The notes: generated by a model not told the origin, from the letters alone. DNA of 64,000 bases from Faecalicatena contorta (GCF_039521745.1 NZ_BAAACT010000005.1); one strand, 5' to 3'. Shown: positions 32,265 to 40,409, counted from the first letter of the stretch. A program made the numbers and translations.

Positions 32265-34212
32265 CTGCCTTCCCTCCTGGCACCGTAATCTTCACTCGAA
32301 TACCGCCTCCGTCCCGCTGTTCGATACTTACCCCATATGCCGGGCCAAATTGCTGCCGGATACGTTCGTTAAGGTTCACCAGTCCTTTTTGCTTGTATCC
32401 ATTCGCTGGCGCCCCTCCTTTGCTATTCAGCATATTCTGAATTTCCTTTAACCGTTCAGCCTCGACGCCATCGCCGTTGTCTTCAATGTAAAATTCACAC
32501 ACCTTATTTTTCAGCTTTAGCTGAAAATCCACCCCGCAGGGGCATGAGATACGGGGTGCCCTTGGGGATACCTTATTTTTCAGCTTTGCTGAGAACCCGC
32601 CCGCAGGGCTTGCGTTACAAAATGCCCTTGGGTATATATCTTCTTTTATGATATCATAAATACAGATATGAACTGCTTTTGTAGTTTTTTCCATCCCATG
32701 CTTGATGGCATTTTCTACAGGAAGCTGTAATGTAAACACCGGAACCAGCATATCCAGAGCCTTATCCGAGAGTTTAATCTCCAGGCTGATCTTATCACCA
32801 AACCGGTATTTTTGAATGTCCATATAATCCCGGACAATTCTGACTTCTTCGGATACCTTCACAATGCTCTTGCTGTTGTTAAGACTGTATCTTAAAATCC
32901 CGCTTAGTGCATTGTTGATCTCCTCGATTTCCAGCACATTATTCTCAATTGCAATTCCGCTGATCGTCTGCAAAGTATTATATAAAAAATGCGGGTCTAA
33001 CTGCGCCTGCAGAGCCTCTAATTTGGCCTGCTTTTCCTGAATCTGGCTTTGATATTCCGATTCGATCAGGGTATTGATTCTCAGATTCATTTTCTCAAAG
33101 CTGGAATAAAGGGTTCCCACTTCATCGCTTCTCTTTGCCAGCAGCGGCTCCTCGTAGCTTTCCCCCTGCTTATAATGCCGCATGGTACCTGCAAGATTCT
33201 CTATCGGCTTCATAGTACGATTGATTATATAGTATAAAACCAGGATTCCCAGGCCGAATATCATAAGCACAAGTATGCAGTTGCTGATAAACTGTGTTTT
33301 AATCCCTTTCATAATCTGGTCTTCCGGCACAATCTTTACCATTGTCCAGCCTTCATTTTGGGATTTATCCGCGATTACAATGCATTTTTTATTATCGATC
33401 TTCTGTCTGAACCAATATCCGGATTCGTCATGAATACTGACTGCATCCTTCAAGCTGTTCAGCGCTTTCTCCTCCCGCTCTTCGCTGTCATAGATTAACT
33501 GAAGGTCATTATCAAATATTAATAACTCCTCCTCCTCGCTGTTAAACTGTCTGTAAAGTGTATCGAGCCTGCTCTTATTGATATTTACGGAGATGACAAA
33601 ATAATAATCGTCATTCTTTAAAGGATACTGTATATATCTGGAAAAGCAAATGATATCTTTCTTTTCGTACCGGATTTCTTTTGACACCGTTACCGCCAAT
33701 GCATTACTCGTTTCCGCCGCAGTATACCAGGGCATCTCTTCCAGATCATGACCGTTTAAAATGTACAGCGTATTCTCCGTTGATTTAATAGGAATATGGT
33801 TAAATGAAACTTCGTCCATTATATAAAATTTGTTTGATGCACTGGAATATAAATAAATACTGTCGATATCGCTTGCCGAATTATATTTACTTGCAAGAAT
33901 ATTGTATATCTGGTTATCTTCGCTGACCGATTCCTCGCCGCCGCTTTCCCAGAATATTTTATCATAAAACATTTCTTTTGATGCAACAGATAAATCATCC
34001 ACGATCCCGGAAAAGTAATTTGTGTTTGCCTGATGTAATATCTGCATATTATTTGATATAATTTCTTCTTCTCTGGAATGATACATGTACAGATACATTA
34101 GACAGACCGTGATGATCTGTATGAAACAGATGATTCCTATTACGAAAATAATCTGGTTGACTAATTTGCCTTTGATTAAACGGAGATACAGCTCCTTGGC
34201 TTTGCTTAACAT
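32239..34212 (-). CDS. YesM-type sensor histidine kinase with a 45-residue repeat-encoded insertion
   Basis: A 657-aa kinase: membrane helix at 18-43, extracellular sensor about 44-305, second helix 306-330, HAMP, then the His_kinase domain with His408 (QAQLDPHFLYNTLQTI) and an HATPase domain (Asn501 in VENAIKHGM; IEDNGDG near 577). Residues 526-570, between the N box and the DNGDG strand, are two tandem repeat products (YPRAFCNASPAG... and SPRAPRISCPCGVDFQLKLK). The remainder is continuous and intact, so the insert probably forms a surface loop; whether ATP binding is affected is unknown. ATG 34212 follows AGGAGGTGAG. Confidence 0.9.
   Translation of the reverse strand: MLSKAKELYLRLIKGKLVNQIIFVIGIICFIQIITVCLMYLYMYHSREEEIISNNMQILHQANTNYFSGIVDDLSVASKEMFYDKIFWESGGEESVSEDNQIYNILASKYNSASDIDSIYLYSSASNKFYIMDEVSFNHIPIKSTENTLYILNGHDLEEMPWYTAAETSNALAVTVSKEIRYEKKDIICFSRYIQYPLKNDDYYFVISVNINKSRLDTLYRQFNSEEEELLIFDNDLQLIYDSEEREEKALNSLKDAVSIHDESGYWFRQKIDNKKCIVIADKSQNEGWTMVKIVPEDQIMKGIKTQFISNCILVLMIFGLGILVLYYIINRTMKPIENLAGTMRHYKQGESYEEPLLAKRSDEVGTLYSSFEKMNLRINTLIESEYQSQIQEKQAKLEALQAQLDPHFLYNTLQTISGIAIENNVLEIEEINNALSGILRYSLNNSKSIVKVSEEVRIVRDYMDIQKYRFGDKISLEIKLSDKALDMLVPVFTLQLPVENAIKHGMEKTTKAVHICIYDIIKEDIYPRAFCNASPAGGFSAKLKNKVSPRAPRISCPCGVDFQLKLKNKVCEFYIEDNGDGVEAERLKEIQNMLNSKGGAPANGYKQKGLVNLNERIRQQFGPAYGVSIEQRDGGGIRVKITVPGGKADAESSNCR
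32502..32570 (-). repeat. In-frame palindromic repeat, kinase copy 2
   Basis: 69 bp, on the coding strand GTATCCCCAAGGGCACCCCG to GCTGAAAAATAAGG, joined head to tail to the next copy. The stem TTTTCAGC-TAAA-GCTGAAAA is perfect. Confidence 0.88.
32571..32637 (-). repeat. In-frame palindromic repeat, kinase copy 1
   Basis: 67 bp adjoining the previous copy; more diverged, with the stem reduced to TCAGCAAAGCTGA. The shared junction AAAAATAAGGT shows a tandem arrangement. Confidence 0.85.
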
Positions 34213-34324
34213 GACCTCACCTCCTGTGGATCTCTGAATCATATTTTAGCAGAAAACTTTTTGAAAAGCGAGTCTGGGGGAAAACGATATTTTAGCATTG
34301 AGTTTCTAACTTTAAAATGTTAAA

Positions 34325-34348
34325 CTCCTTTTGAGAAGGTAAAAGGAG
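34325..34348 (+). promoter_or_regulatory. Hairpin masking the toxin ribosome site
   Basis: CTCCTTTT and AAAAGGAG form a perfect 8-bp stem with an 8-nt loop; the right arm is the ribosome site of the small toxin gene. Such self-masking is typical of type I toxins. Confidence 0.7.
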
Positions 34349-34357
34349 CTGGTGTCA

Positions 34358-34483
34358 ATGGTTACATATAGCGATTTATTCACTTTTGTAATTATGATTT
34401 GTGCGATAATAGCTCTTGTTGTTAACATCTTTAAACGTAAAAAGCAGCGCCCTCGGTCTGGTAAACTAAGGCGCTGCTTTTAG
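34358..34483 (+). CDS. Small hydrophobic peptide, Hol_Tox-like type I toxin
   Basis: A 41-aa peptide with one membrane helix (TFVIMICAIIALVVNIF) after MVTYSDL and a basic tail KRKKQRPRSGKLRRCF. Length, MVTYSDL start and charge pattern match the putative holin-like toxin family (Hol_Tox), whose members are type I toxins of Firmicutes. AAGGAG lies 9 nt before ATG 34358. The 3' part of the gene runs into the transcription terminator, and a divergent antisense RNA covers its end. Too short for usual gene callers. Confidence 0.75.
   Translation: MVTYSDLFTFVIMICAIIALVVNIFKRKKQRPRSGKLRRCF
34440..34481. terminator. Bidirectional terminator at the toxin/antisense junction
   Basis: AAAAGCAGCGCC and GGCGCTGCTTTT form a perfect 12-bp stem. 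T runs on both strands allow it to end both the toxin mRNA and the antisense RNA. Confidence 0.8.
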
Positions 34484-34534
34484 AGCTGATACTTACCGGC
34501 AGCCAGGTGTGTGCTGGCTTTCGGCTCTCTTGTT
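34440..34534 (-). ncRNA. Candidate antisense antitoxin RNA
   Basis: A minus-strand promoter (-35 TTGACA at 34566-34571, -10 TATAAT at 34541-34546, 19-bp spacer) would start an RNA near 34534 that ends at the shared terminator, about 95 nt long. It overlaps the last 45 nt of the toxin gene and contains the stem GCCAGC / GCTGGC. The layout matches txpA/ratA-type type I pairs. Confidence 0.65.
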
Positions 34535-34540
34535 AAGTAT

Positions 34541-34571
34541 ATTATAGTCAATATATAACGGATTCTGTCAA
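34541..34571 (-). promoter_or_regulatory. Promoter of the antisense RNA
   Basis: TTGACA and TATAAT both match the consensus perfectly on the minus strand, spacer 19 bp. Confidence 0.7.
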
Positions 34572-34650
34572 TTATATATCTTCCGACCATTCCAAACCAC
34601 CCGCACCGTGGATGAATGAAGGAGAATATAGCTTTTACGAGGTTATTAAA

Positions 34651-35430
34651 ATGTTGAAGATTATTATTTCACCTGCTAAAAAAATGAATCTTATAGATGA
34701 ATTTAGTTTTAAGCTTACGGATCCGGTTTTTCTGGAGGAAACCGGATATTTACATACTCTTTTGAAGGAGATGGCACTGGAAGAACTGCAGACATTGTGG
34801 CATTGCAGCGACAGGCTTGCCAAACAGAATTATGAACGTCTTCATTCTTTCTCTCCGAATCGTGCTTCCAGCCCTGCACTGCTTGCTTACGAAGGAATCC
34901 AGTATCAGTATATGGCTCCACAGGTTTTTTCGGATTCGCAGTGGGATTATGTTTCTGAGCATCTTTATATTTTATCTGGGTTCTATGGAATTCTGAAGCC
35001 TGCCGACCGGGTGATCCCTTACCGCCTTGAGATGCAGGCTAAATTGGAAACAGAGGAGGCACGGGATCTTTATCGGTTCTGGGGCAGCAGGATGTATGAC
35101 TTATTGACCGGGAAAGACGGGGAATCTGATGCTGTTCAGATCCTCAATCTGGCTTCTGCCGAATATAGTAAAACAATTTTGCCATACGTCAGAACACCGC
35201 ATTCTCAGGTAACCTGTATTTTCGGTGAGAATATAAACGGGAAAGTTAAGATGAAAGGAACTCAGGCAAAAATAGCGCGCGGGGAGATGGTCCGCTGGAT
35301 GTCTGAACGGTACATCGAAGATATCACCGAGATACGCGGGTTTGATCGTTTGAATTATCGTTTTCATCCGGAATTCTCCTCGGAGACGGAGTATGTTTTC
35401 CTGAAGAATCCGATGCCGCCAGGCCGATGA
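34651..35430 (+). CDS. yaaA: YaaA-family peroxide stress protein
   Basis: A 259-aa UPF0246/YaaA protein with the N-terminal LKIIISPAKKMN and the conserved segments ALLAYEGIQYQYM, LSGFYGILKPADRVIPYRLEM and FMK-like QAKIARGEMVRWM. In E. coli YaaA binds DNA and lowers free iron during peroxide stress. ATG 34651 is chosen over 34612 because GAGG lies 8 nt upstream and the family starts there. Single gene, followed by a palindromic repeat. Confidence 0.9.
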   Translation: MLKIIISPAKKMNLIDEFSFKLTDPVFLEETGYLHTLLKEMALEELQTLWHCSDRLAKQNYERLHSFSPNRASSPALLAYEGIQYQYMAPQVFSDSQWDYVSEHLYILSGFYGILKPADRVIPYRLEMQAKLETEEARDLYRFWGSRMYDLLTGKDGESDAVQILNLASAEYSKTILPYVRTPHSQVTCIFGENINGKVKMKGTQAKIARGEMVRWMSERYIEDITEIRGFDRLNYRFHPEFSSETEYVFLKNPMPPGR

Positions 35431-35461
35431 TCTGAACCTTTTTCATATTCTTTGCCGCCAC

Positions 35462-35485
35462 TTTGCAAAGGGGTCTGACCCCTTT
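35462..35485. repeat. AAAGGGGTCTGACCCC palindrome after yaaA
   Basis: Same palindrome as at 21.2 kb, ending in a TTTTG run. It lies between convergent yaaA and the cyclase gene and may terminate both. Confidence 0.8.
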
Positions 35486-35510
35486 TGTTTGTATTTGCAT
35501 TTTTCATAAC

Positions 35511-36092
35511 TCATAAGTCACTGCCTTCTATCAGCACGGCCCGGCACGGGGCTCCGTCGCATCCCCCCAGCTTTAACGGCTGGGCGCACAGAAAGTATTC
35601 GCCGCACTCCACGTCTGACAGATACAGGCCTTCCAGTATGGCCATTCCTGCACCCAGCAGGGTTTTATGCACTCCGGCCGGCGAATCTTCCGGGCCCACG
35701 GTCAGGCTTTCTACACCTGTCAGCTCCATGCCCGCCTGCGCAAATACTCTGGCTGCATCCTCCGTGAAGACAACACGGCCTTTCCATAATACCTTTTTCT
35801 CTTTCCCTGCTATGATCCTGCAAGCCTGCTCTGCGTCCAGTATGCCGTCAAATTCTACCACACTGCACGGCCCCATAACCTGCTTCAGCGGCAGCTCATC
35901 AACCGCCCTGCCCTCATCCAGAAAATGCCTGGGGGCATCCATATGGGTTCCGTTGTGTGTACACATTTTCAGGTATGTGAGATTGCACCCATCTCCGTTT
36001 CTCACCTGCATCAGACGCTCACATTCAGGCGCCGGGTCTCCGGGATATACGGCAGAGCCGAATAATTCTCTCGAAATATCATAGAACTTCAT
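35511..36092 (-). CDS. Cyclase/KynB-like metal-dependent hydrolase
   Basis: A 193-aa cyclase-family protein (PF04199) with the signature THNGTHMDAPRHFLDEG, the metal-binding HxGTHxDxPxH motif of bacterial kynurenine formamidases. Other members act on different amides, so kynurenine as substrate is not assured; no other tryptophan-degradation genes are nearby. It overlaps the upstream yaiI-type gene by 4 bp and is last in an operon with the AmrS/AmrBA genes. Confidence 0.85.
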   Translation of the reverse strand: MKFYDISRELFGSAVYPGDPAPECERLMQVRNGDGCNLTYLKMCTHNGTHMDAPRHFLDEGRAVDELPLKQVMGPCSVVEFDGILDAEQACRIIAGKEKKVLWKGRVVFTEDAARVFAQAGMELTGVESLTVGPEDSPAGVHKTLLGAGMAILEGLYLSDVECGEYFLCAQPLKLGGCDGAPCRAVLIEGSDL

Positions 36093-36553
36093 TCTGTTTC
36101 TCCTGCCTCTCCCTTTTCTTCCAAAATCAGCCGTTTGAGGGACTCACGGAAGCGGTCATCATCCTCCTGCGTCCGCTTTTTAGGCCCTTTGAGATGATTT
36201 TTCCTGGTCTTTCTCCTGACCTCTTTGGCTATATGCCGTTCAAACATCATCTGATCGATATTCTCCGCTGTATACCATTTTCCGCTCTGATGGATCGGAA
36301 ATACGCCTTTTCCGAGGCACATGGAGGCCACACCGTAATCCTGCGTCACGACAATATCTCCTTTTTCCGCCATAGTAACAATTTTAAAATCAGCGGAATC
36401 CGCGCCTTTTTCCACCGTTACAACCTGGCTGTAGTCTGAATGGAACAGGTGCGCCGTGTCACAGACCAAAGTGACCGGAATCTTATTCTGCCATGCTTCG
36501 GCTTCCACGATCCCGATCACCGGGCAGGCATCTGCATCTACTATAATCTTCAT
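36089..36553 (-). CDS. YaiI/YqxD-family protein (DUF188)
   Basis: A 154-aa UPF0178 protein with MKIIVDADACPV at the N-terminus and VVTQDYGVASMCLGKG, the conserved acidic and DYGLA-type motifs of the YaiI/YqxD PIN-like fold. Probable nuclease-like function is inferred from the fold only. ATG 36553 follows the AmrS stop immediately. Confidence 0.88.
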   Translation of the reverse strand: MKIIVDADACPVIGIVEAEAWQNKIPVTLVCDTAHLFHSDYSQVVTVEKGADSADFKIVTMAEKGDIVVTQDYGVASMCLGKGVFPIHQSGKWYTAENIDQMMFERHIAKEVRRKTRKNHLKGPKKRTQEDDDRFRESLKRLILEEKGEAGETE

Positions 36554-36554
36554 A

Positions 36555-37382
36555 TTAACAATTCCCCACGAATACATTTTTCAGATACTTACGCGCCGTT
36601 TCTGCAAGAAGGTACACCCGCCCTATATCCGTGGGCCCTCTGTCTTCCATGTGATATCGTGGAAAGAAACGGGTTACATGCAGAGGAATCTCCCCGCCTA
36701 AAGATGCGATCCACTGCGCTTCCTCTTCCATTTCCTCCAGGCTGTCATTTTCTTCCGGCACAATCAGCGTTGTGATCTCTACATGGCAGGATTCTGCCGC
36801 ACGCCGGATAAACGCCTTCACCGTCTCCAGATCGCCTCCCAGCTTCCTGTAAGAGTCCGCACGAAACCCCTTCAGGTCAATATTCATGGCATCCGTAAAC
36901 GGCAGCAGCTCTTCCAGCACTTCCTGGGTTACCGAACCATTGGTGACAAGAACGTTCACCATCCCCGCTTCTCTCACAAGCCTTGCCGTATCCCGCACAT
37001 ACTCCCAGCCGACCAGCGGCTCATTGTAGGTGAACGCCACGCCGATATTGCCGGCATCTTTATACTCCAACGCTTTATAGGCAAGATCCTTTGGGGAGAT
37101 ATACAGTGTACCCCCAGCCGCCTCATCCGCCATGGATATCTCGTAATTTTGGCAGAAAGGGCACCGCAGGTTGCATCCATAGCTGCCCACCGATAAAATC
37201 CTGCTCCCCGGGCGGAACATTTTCAGCGGCTTTTTCTCGATTGGATCCAGGGCCATGGAGGTCACCAGCCCGTAGTTCCCGCATATGACCGTCCCATTTT
37301 CGTTCCTTCTGGCCCCGCAGATTCCGGTCTGCCCGGGCCTCAGACTGCAATGGTGCATACATACCTGACAGACTTTATTCAT
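36555..37382 (-). CDS. amrS: AmrS, AmmeMemoRadiSam system radical SAM enzyme
   Basis: A 275-aa radical SAM protein. The N-terminal Cys motif CQVCMHHCSLRPGQTGICGAR is followed by the SAM cluster motif CNLRCPFCQN. It is homologous to pyruvate-formate-lyase activating enzymes and to the AmrS component found with AMMECR1 and Memo domains. ATG 37382 is chosen because GAGGTGG lies 6 nt upstream and overlaps the end of the AmrBA gene by 8 bp. Substrate unknown. Confidence 0.9.
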   Translation of the reverse strand: MNKVCQVCMHHCSLRPGQTGICGARRNENGTVICGNYGLVTSMALDPIEKKPLKMFRPGSRILSVGSYGCNLRCPFCQNYEISMADEAAGGTLYISPKDLAYKALEYKDAGNIGVAFTYNEPLVGWEYVRDTARLVREAGMVNVLVTNGSVTQEVLEELLPFTDAMNIDLKGFRADSYRKLGGDLETVKAFIRRAAESCHVEITTLIVPEENDSLEEMEEEAQWIASLGGEIPLHVTRFFPRYHMEDRGPTDIGRVYLLAETARKYLKNVFVGNC

Positions 37383-38760
37383 GCCGTACCACCTCAAACC
37401 GCTCCAAGCGTACTTCTTCGTCTCTGCTGATGCCGGCCTTTCTCTTTGCGATATCAATCTGCTCCTCCACCGTCTCCACGCCTTCCAGATTCGGAAGCAG
37501 AAGCCCCCGCTTATGCCCTTTTGAGACGATGACCCCATACCGTTTTACATCCAGTTCATCCGGTGAATCCACCGGCTCTGTCTCTCCCATTACGTCCACG
37601 CTGATTACGAGCCTGTCCAGTTCTTCCGGCTCCACCGCAGGAAATCTGGGATCCCTGGAGGAAGCACTGATTGCATTGTCTATGATTTCCTCCGCAAGTG
37701 AGCCGCGTACTGCCTGAATGGTCCCGATACACCCCCGCAGCTGCCCGTCTTCCTTAATAGAAACAAAAGCGCCGGCCCTCTGGCTGTACAGTTCCCGGGG
37801 CAGCCCTTTTGGCACCTGTATCTTTCTGCCTGTGCGCACATGTTCCTCTATCGTCTGCCTCGCGAGCTGCACATAGGCATCTTCCTGACCCCGCTGTTCC
37901 AAAATCCTGGCCTTTTCCTCTGCCTCAAACTTTGCTTTAAACTTCCGCTCAGAATCCTGCCCGCAGGGCACATAAGCGCACACACCGTAGCCGACACCGA
38001 AAGGCCCCTCGTAAGAAAGCCGCTCTGCCACGACCGCCATTCCATCCAGAGCACCAGCCATAATTGTAAATGCCCGGTGTCCGCATTCTCCCGCATTTTC
38101 ACAAAAGTCTTGGGAAAAATCCAGCAGTTCCTCAAATGCGCCTCTGCCCATCACATCCATGATCCGGGTATCGTACTCCGGACCTTCCTTTTGATACCCA
38201 TAAGGGCCGTCCTCCTTCAGCCGGTGTGACAGATCTCCGCTGGCAATCAGCACCGTCTTTTTGTCCAGGTGTTCTATGGTTTCGCCGATATACTGTCCCA
38301 GTTCATAATGTCTGATCAGCGGAAATCCCGAAAGCCCTATTCTTACCAATTTGTATCCTGTCCAGTACTGGTTCACAAAATACAGGGGCACCATAGTCCC
38401 ATGATCCAGGCGCTTATCCCGCTCTCCCAAGGTTCCTGCCGGCAGTTTCCAAGCCTTAGCCAGACTGCCCAGATAGTCTATGAACTCTGTATCATATGCA
38501 GCTTCCAGCTTCACCTGGCCTGCCCCAAACTGGCCAAAGTCCCCTTTGGCCCCCTTTCCGGGTGAAATATGAAAGTAATCCGCATACATGACCTGATGGG
38601 GTGAGATCAATACGATCGTCTCAGGCTGCAGCTCCCCGATCCGCCGCGCGACCTTCCCATATGCATCCACCGTACTTTGAATCCTATGCTCCTCACCTCT
38701 GCCGATATCCGGTACGATCAGCGGTGGATGGGGAACCATAAATGCCGCCATAATTCCCAT
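37375..38760 (-). CDS. AmrB-AmrA fusion (Memo/LigB domain plus AMMECR1 domain)
   Basis: A 461-aa two-domain protein. Residues 1-270 are Memo/LigB-like (MVPHPPLIVPDIGRG, ISPHQVMYADYFHISPG, LIASGDLSHRL); residues 295-461 are AMMECR1 (GAFVSIKEDGQLRGCIGTI, RDPRFPAVEPEELDRL, GLLLPNLEGVETVEEQ). Together with AmrS it makes a full AmmeMemoRadiSam set, a widespread system of uncertain reaction. ATG 38760 has GGAGGG 6 nt upstream. The linker reads VPCGQDSERKFKAKF, vaguely like the repeat-encoded CPCGVDFQLKLKNK elsewhere in this window. Confidence 0.9.
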   Translation of the reverse strand: MGIMAAFMVPHPPLIVPDIGRGEEHRIQSTVDAYGKVARRIGELQPETIVLISPHQVMYADYFHISPGKGAKGDFGQFGAGQVKLEAAYDTEFIDYLGSLAKAWKLPAGTLGERDKRLDHGTMVPLYFVNQYWTGYKLVRIGLSGFPLIRHYELGQYIGETIEHLDKKTVLIASGDLSHRLKEDGPYGYQKEGPEYDTRIMDVMGRGAFEELLDFSQDFCENAGECGHRAFTIMAGALDGMAVVAERLSYEGPFGVGYGVCAYVPCGQDSERKFKAKFEAEEKARILEQRGQEDAYVQLARQTIEEHVRTGRKIQVPKGLPRELYSQRAGAFVSIKEDGQLRGCIGTIQAVRGSLAEEIIDNAISASSRDPRFPAVEPEELDRLVISVDVMGETEPVDSPDELDVKRYGVIVSKGHKRGLLLPNLEGVETVEEQIDIAKRKAGISRDEEVRLERFEVVRHE

Positions 38761-38784
38761 AGCCTTCCCTCCTTCTGATTTGTC

Positions 38785-38816
38785 GTGACAATTCAGGCAG
38801 GTCTGAACTGTTTCAA
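38785..38816. repeat. Imperfect GTGACAATTCA / TGAACTGTTTCA inverted repeat
   Basis: Related to the perfect GTAACAGTTC / GAACTGTTAC hairpin at 47.9 kb. It sits between the M20 gene end and the AmrBA start. Confidence 0.6.
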
Positions 38817-38853
38817 TTTATCTGCTTTCTCTTTTTCCGATTCTATATCCCTA

Positions 38854-40164
38854 TTATTTCCCGGCCTTATCATCCCTAAAATCCCGCCATACCTGTTCCA
38901 GCCGCCCGGGCTCTCTCATCAGCATCCAGCCGCCAAGCGCCATGCACTCTGCCACGTACAGCATCCCTTTCTGCCCGATACTCATCCCTGCCTGGGCCGT
39001 TGTGGTCCAATGATGAAGCGGCGTACCTTTACACATCACCGCCGCACTGAGCATCACCGTGGGCACTGTGTGGCTCACATCCGATACGTCAGTTCCGATG
39101 TTCAGAAGTACCGGTTCCTCCTCCAGCGGCTCCAGCCCCGTAAAATAAACGCCGTTATTTTGAAATCCTGCCGCTTCGCTTATCTTACGGGCAAACTCCA
39201 GCTCTTCCTCCGTATGCTCCGGAAGGGGAATCTGTTCCATAGCCTCGTAAAACAGTTCTGCCAGCGCCCGGTTCACCTTCATCTCTCTGTTGGAGGTCAC
39301 AAGCTCAATCTCGACTCTCGTCCCCGTCATCAGAGCCGCCCCGCGTGCGCAGTCATCCACCCTGCGGGAAGCATCCTCCGTCCGGTCCCTGCGGCCGGAA
39401 CGGATAAAATAATTGGTGGAGGCATAGTCAGGCACAATATTTGCCGGGCCGTCAGTATTTGTGTAGGTATAATGCATCCGGACATCCTCCGCCACATGCT
39501 CCCTCAAATAATTGACCCCCACATTCATCAGCTCCGCGGCATCCAGGGCAGAGCGCCCCAGTTCGGGGTGTTTGGCAGCATGGGCTGCCGTACCGTAAAA
39601 CGCATAGTTCTTCACGTCCTGGGCCTGCCAGATATCGTAGCTTACCCGGTTTCTGTCAAAAGGGTGCCATGTGACAGCAGCGGACAGATCGTCAAAGACA
39701 CCCGCCTCATTCATTTTGATTTTCCCGATGACAATCTCTTCGGCAGGACAGCCGTATACCCGAATCGTCCCCTCCACGCCCGCAGCTTCCATCTGTGCCT
39801 TCAGTGCACAGGCTGCTGCTGCGCAGGCCGTTCCCAGAAGATTATGTCCGCATCCATGCCCCGGACCGCCGTCGGTGCGGCACTCCCAGACCGGTTCCTG
39901 TCCAAGCCCCGGCAGTGCATCGTACTCCGCCAGATATCCGATGACCGGCTTACTGCTGCCCCACTGTGCTATAAAAGCAGTTTCGAATCCTGCGATCTTC
40001 CACTGAATGGAAAATCCCTGTTTTTCCAGAAAAGCGGCCAGCCGCCCGGAGGAATAGATCTCCTGCCCGGACAGTTCCGGATGGCGGAAAATATCATCCG
40101 CTGTCTGTATCATTTCCTCTTTATTCTGATCAAACCATACTTCCCATGCTTCTGTGCTTTTCAT
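38854..40164 (-). CDS. M20-family amidohydrolase, AbgB-like
   Basis: A 436-aa zinc amidohydrolase of the M20D type. YLAEYDALPGLG and GPGHGCGHNLLGT carry the first metal ligands, YGCPAEE the catalytic Glu, and WHPF, GTAAHAAKHPELGRSALDA the dimerisation region. It is closest in pattern to p-aminobenzoyl-glutamate hydrolase subunit B, a family that also includes other N-acyl amino-acid hydrolases. ATG 40164 follows AAGGGAG. The long frame on the opposite strand is a shadow. Confidence 0.88.
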   Translation of the reverse strand: MKSTEAWEVWFDQNKEEMIQTADDIFRHPELSGQEIYSSGRLAAFLEKQGFSIQWKIAGFETAFIAQWGSSKPVIGYLAEYDALPGLGQEPVWECRTDGGPGHGCGHNLLGTACAAAACALKAQMEAAGVEGTIRVYGCPAEEIVIGKIKMNEAGVFDDLSAAVTWHPFDRNRVSYDIWQAQDVKNYAFYGTAAHAAKHPELGRSALDAAELMNVGVNYLREHVAEDVRMHYTYTNTDGPANIVPDYASTNYFIRSGRRDRTEDASRRVDDCARGAALMTGTRVEIELVTSNREMKVNRALAELFYEAMEQIPLPEHTEEELEFARKISEAAGFQNNGVYFTGLEPLEEEPVLLNIGTDVSDVSHTVPTVMLSAAVMCKGTPLHHWTTTAQAGMSIGQKGMLYVAECMALGGWMLMREPGRLEQVWRDFRDDKAGK

Positions 40165-40229
40165 TCTGTCTCCCTTGAGTGTGTCTTAAAATTGCTTGCT
40201 GCAAGATGTTGTCCCAGTTTGCGGGTTAT

Positions 40230-40409
40230 TTACTCCACAATGCTGTACTGCAGATATTCGTACAGCAGCCGGCTCCCTTCCCGAATCTCCGGCGGAAGAA
40301 GCGCCCGCGCAACCATCTTTGGCTCCGCAGCCGGGTCTGTCTCGTCAGTTCTTCTAAGCATTGCATAATCTCCGTCAATTTTCTCTACGATATAAAAACA
40401 TTTCAGCAT
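40230..40409 (-). CDS. 59-aa conserved-looking small protein, DUF3006-like
   Basis: A reverse-strand gene starting ATG 40409 with GGAGG just upstream (GGAGGAAACAATG) and encoding MLKCFYIVEKIDGDYAMLRR to LLYEYLQYSIVE. The opening pattern IVEKIDGDYAMLRR recalls DUF3006 proteins (a small beta fold, IVDR-EGD-AVLE). Codon use resembles its neighbours. It lies between the OLD nuclease and the M20 gene with about 80 and 65 bp gaps. It is below the length limit of many gene finders. Function unknown. Confidence 0.7.
   Translation of the reverse strand: MLKCFYIVEKIDGDYAMLRRTDETDPAAEPKMVARALLPPEIREGSRLLYEYLQYSIVE

Noticed and set aside
38785..40368. 527-codon open frame on the plus strand
   Set aside because: It is the antisense shadow of the M20 amidohydrolase gene: no ribosome site, Cys/His/Pro-rich composition and no domain.
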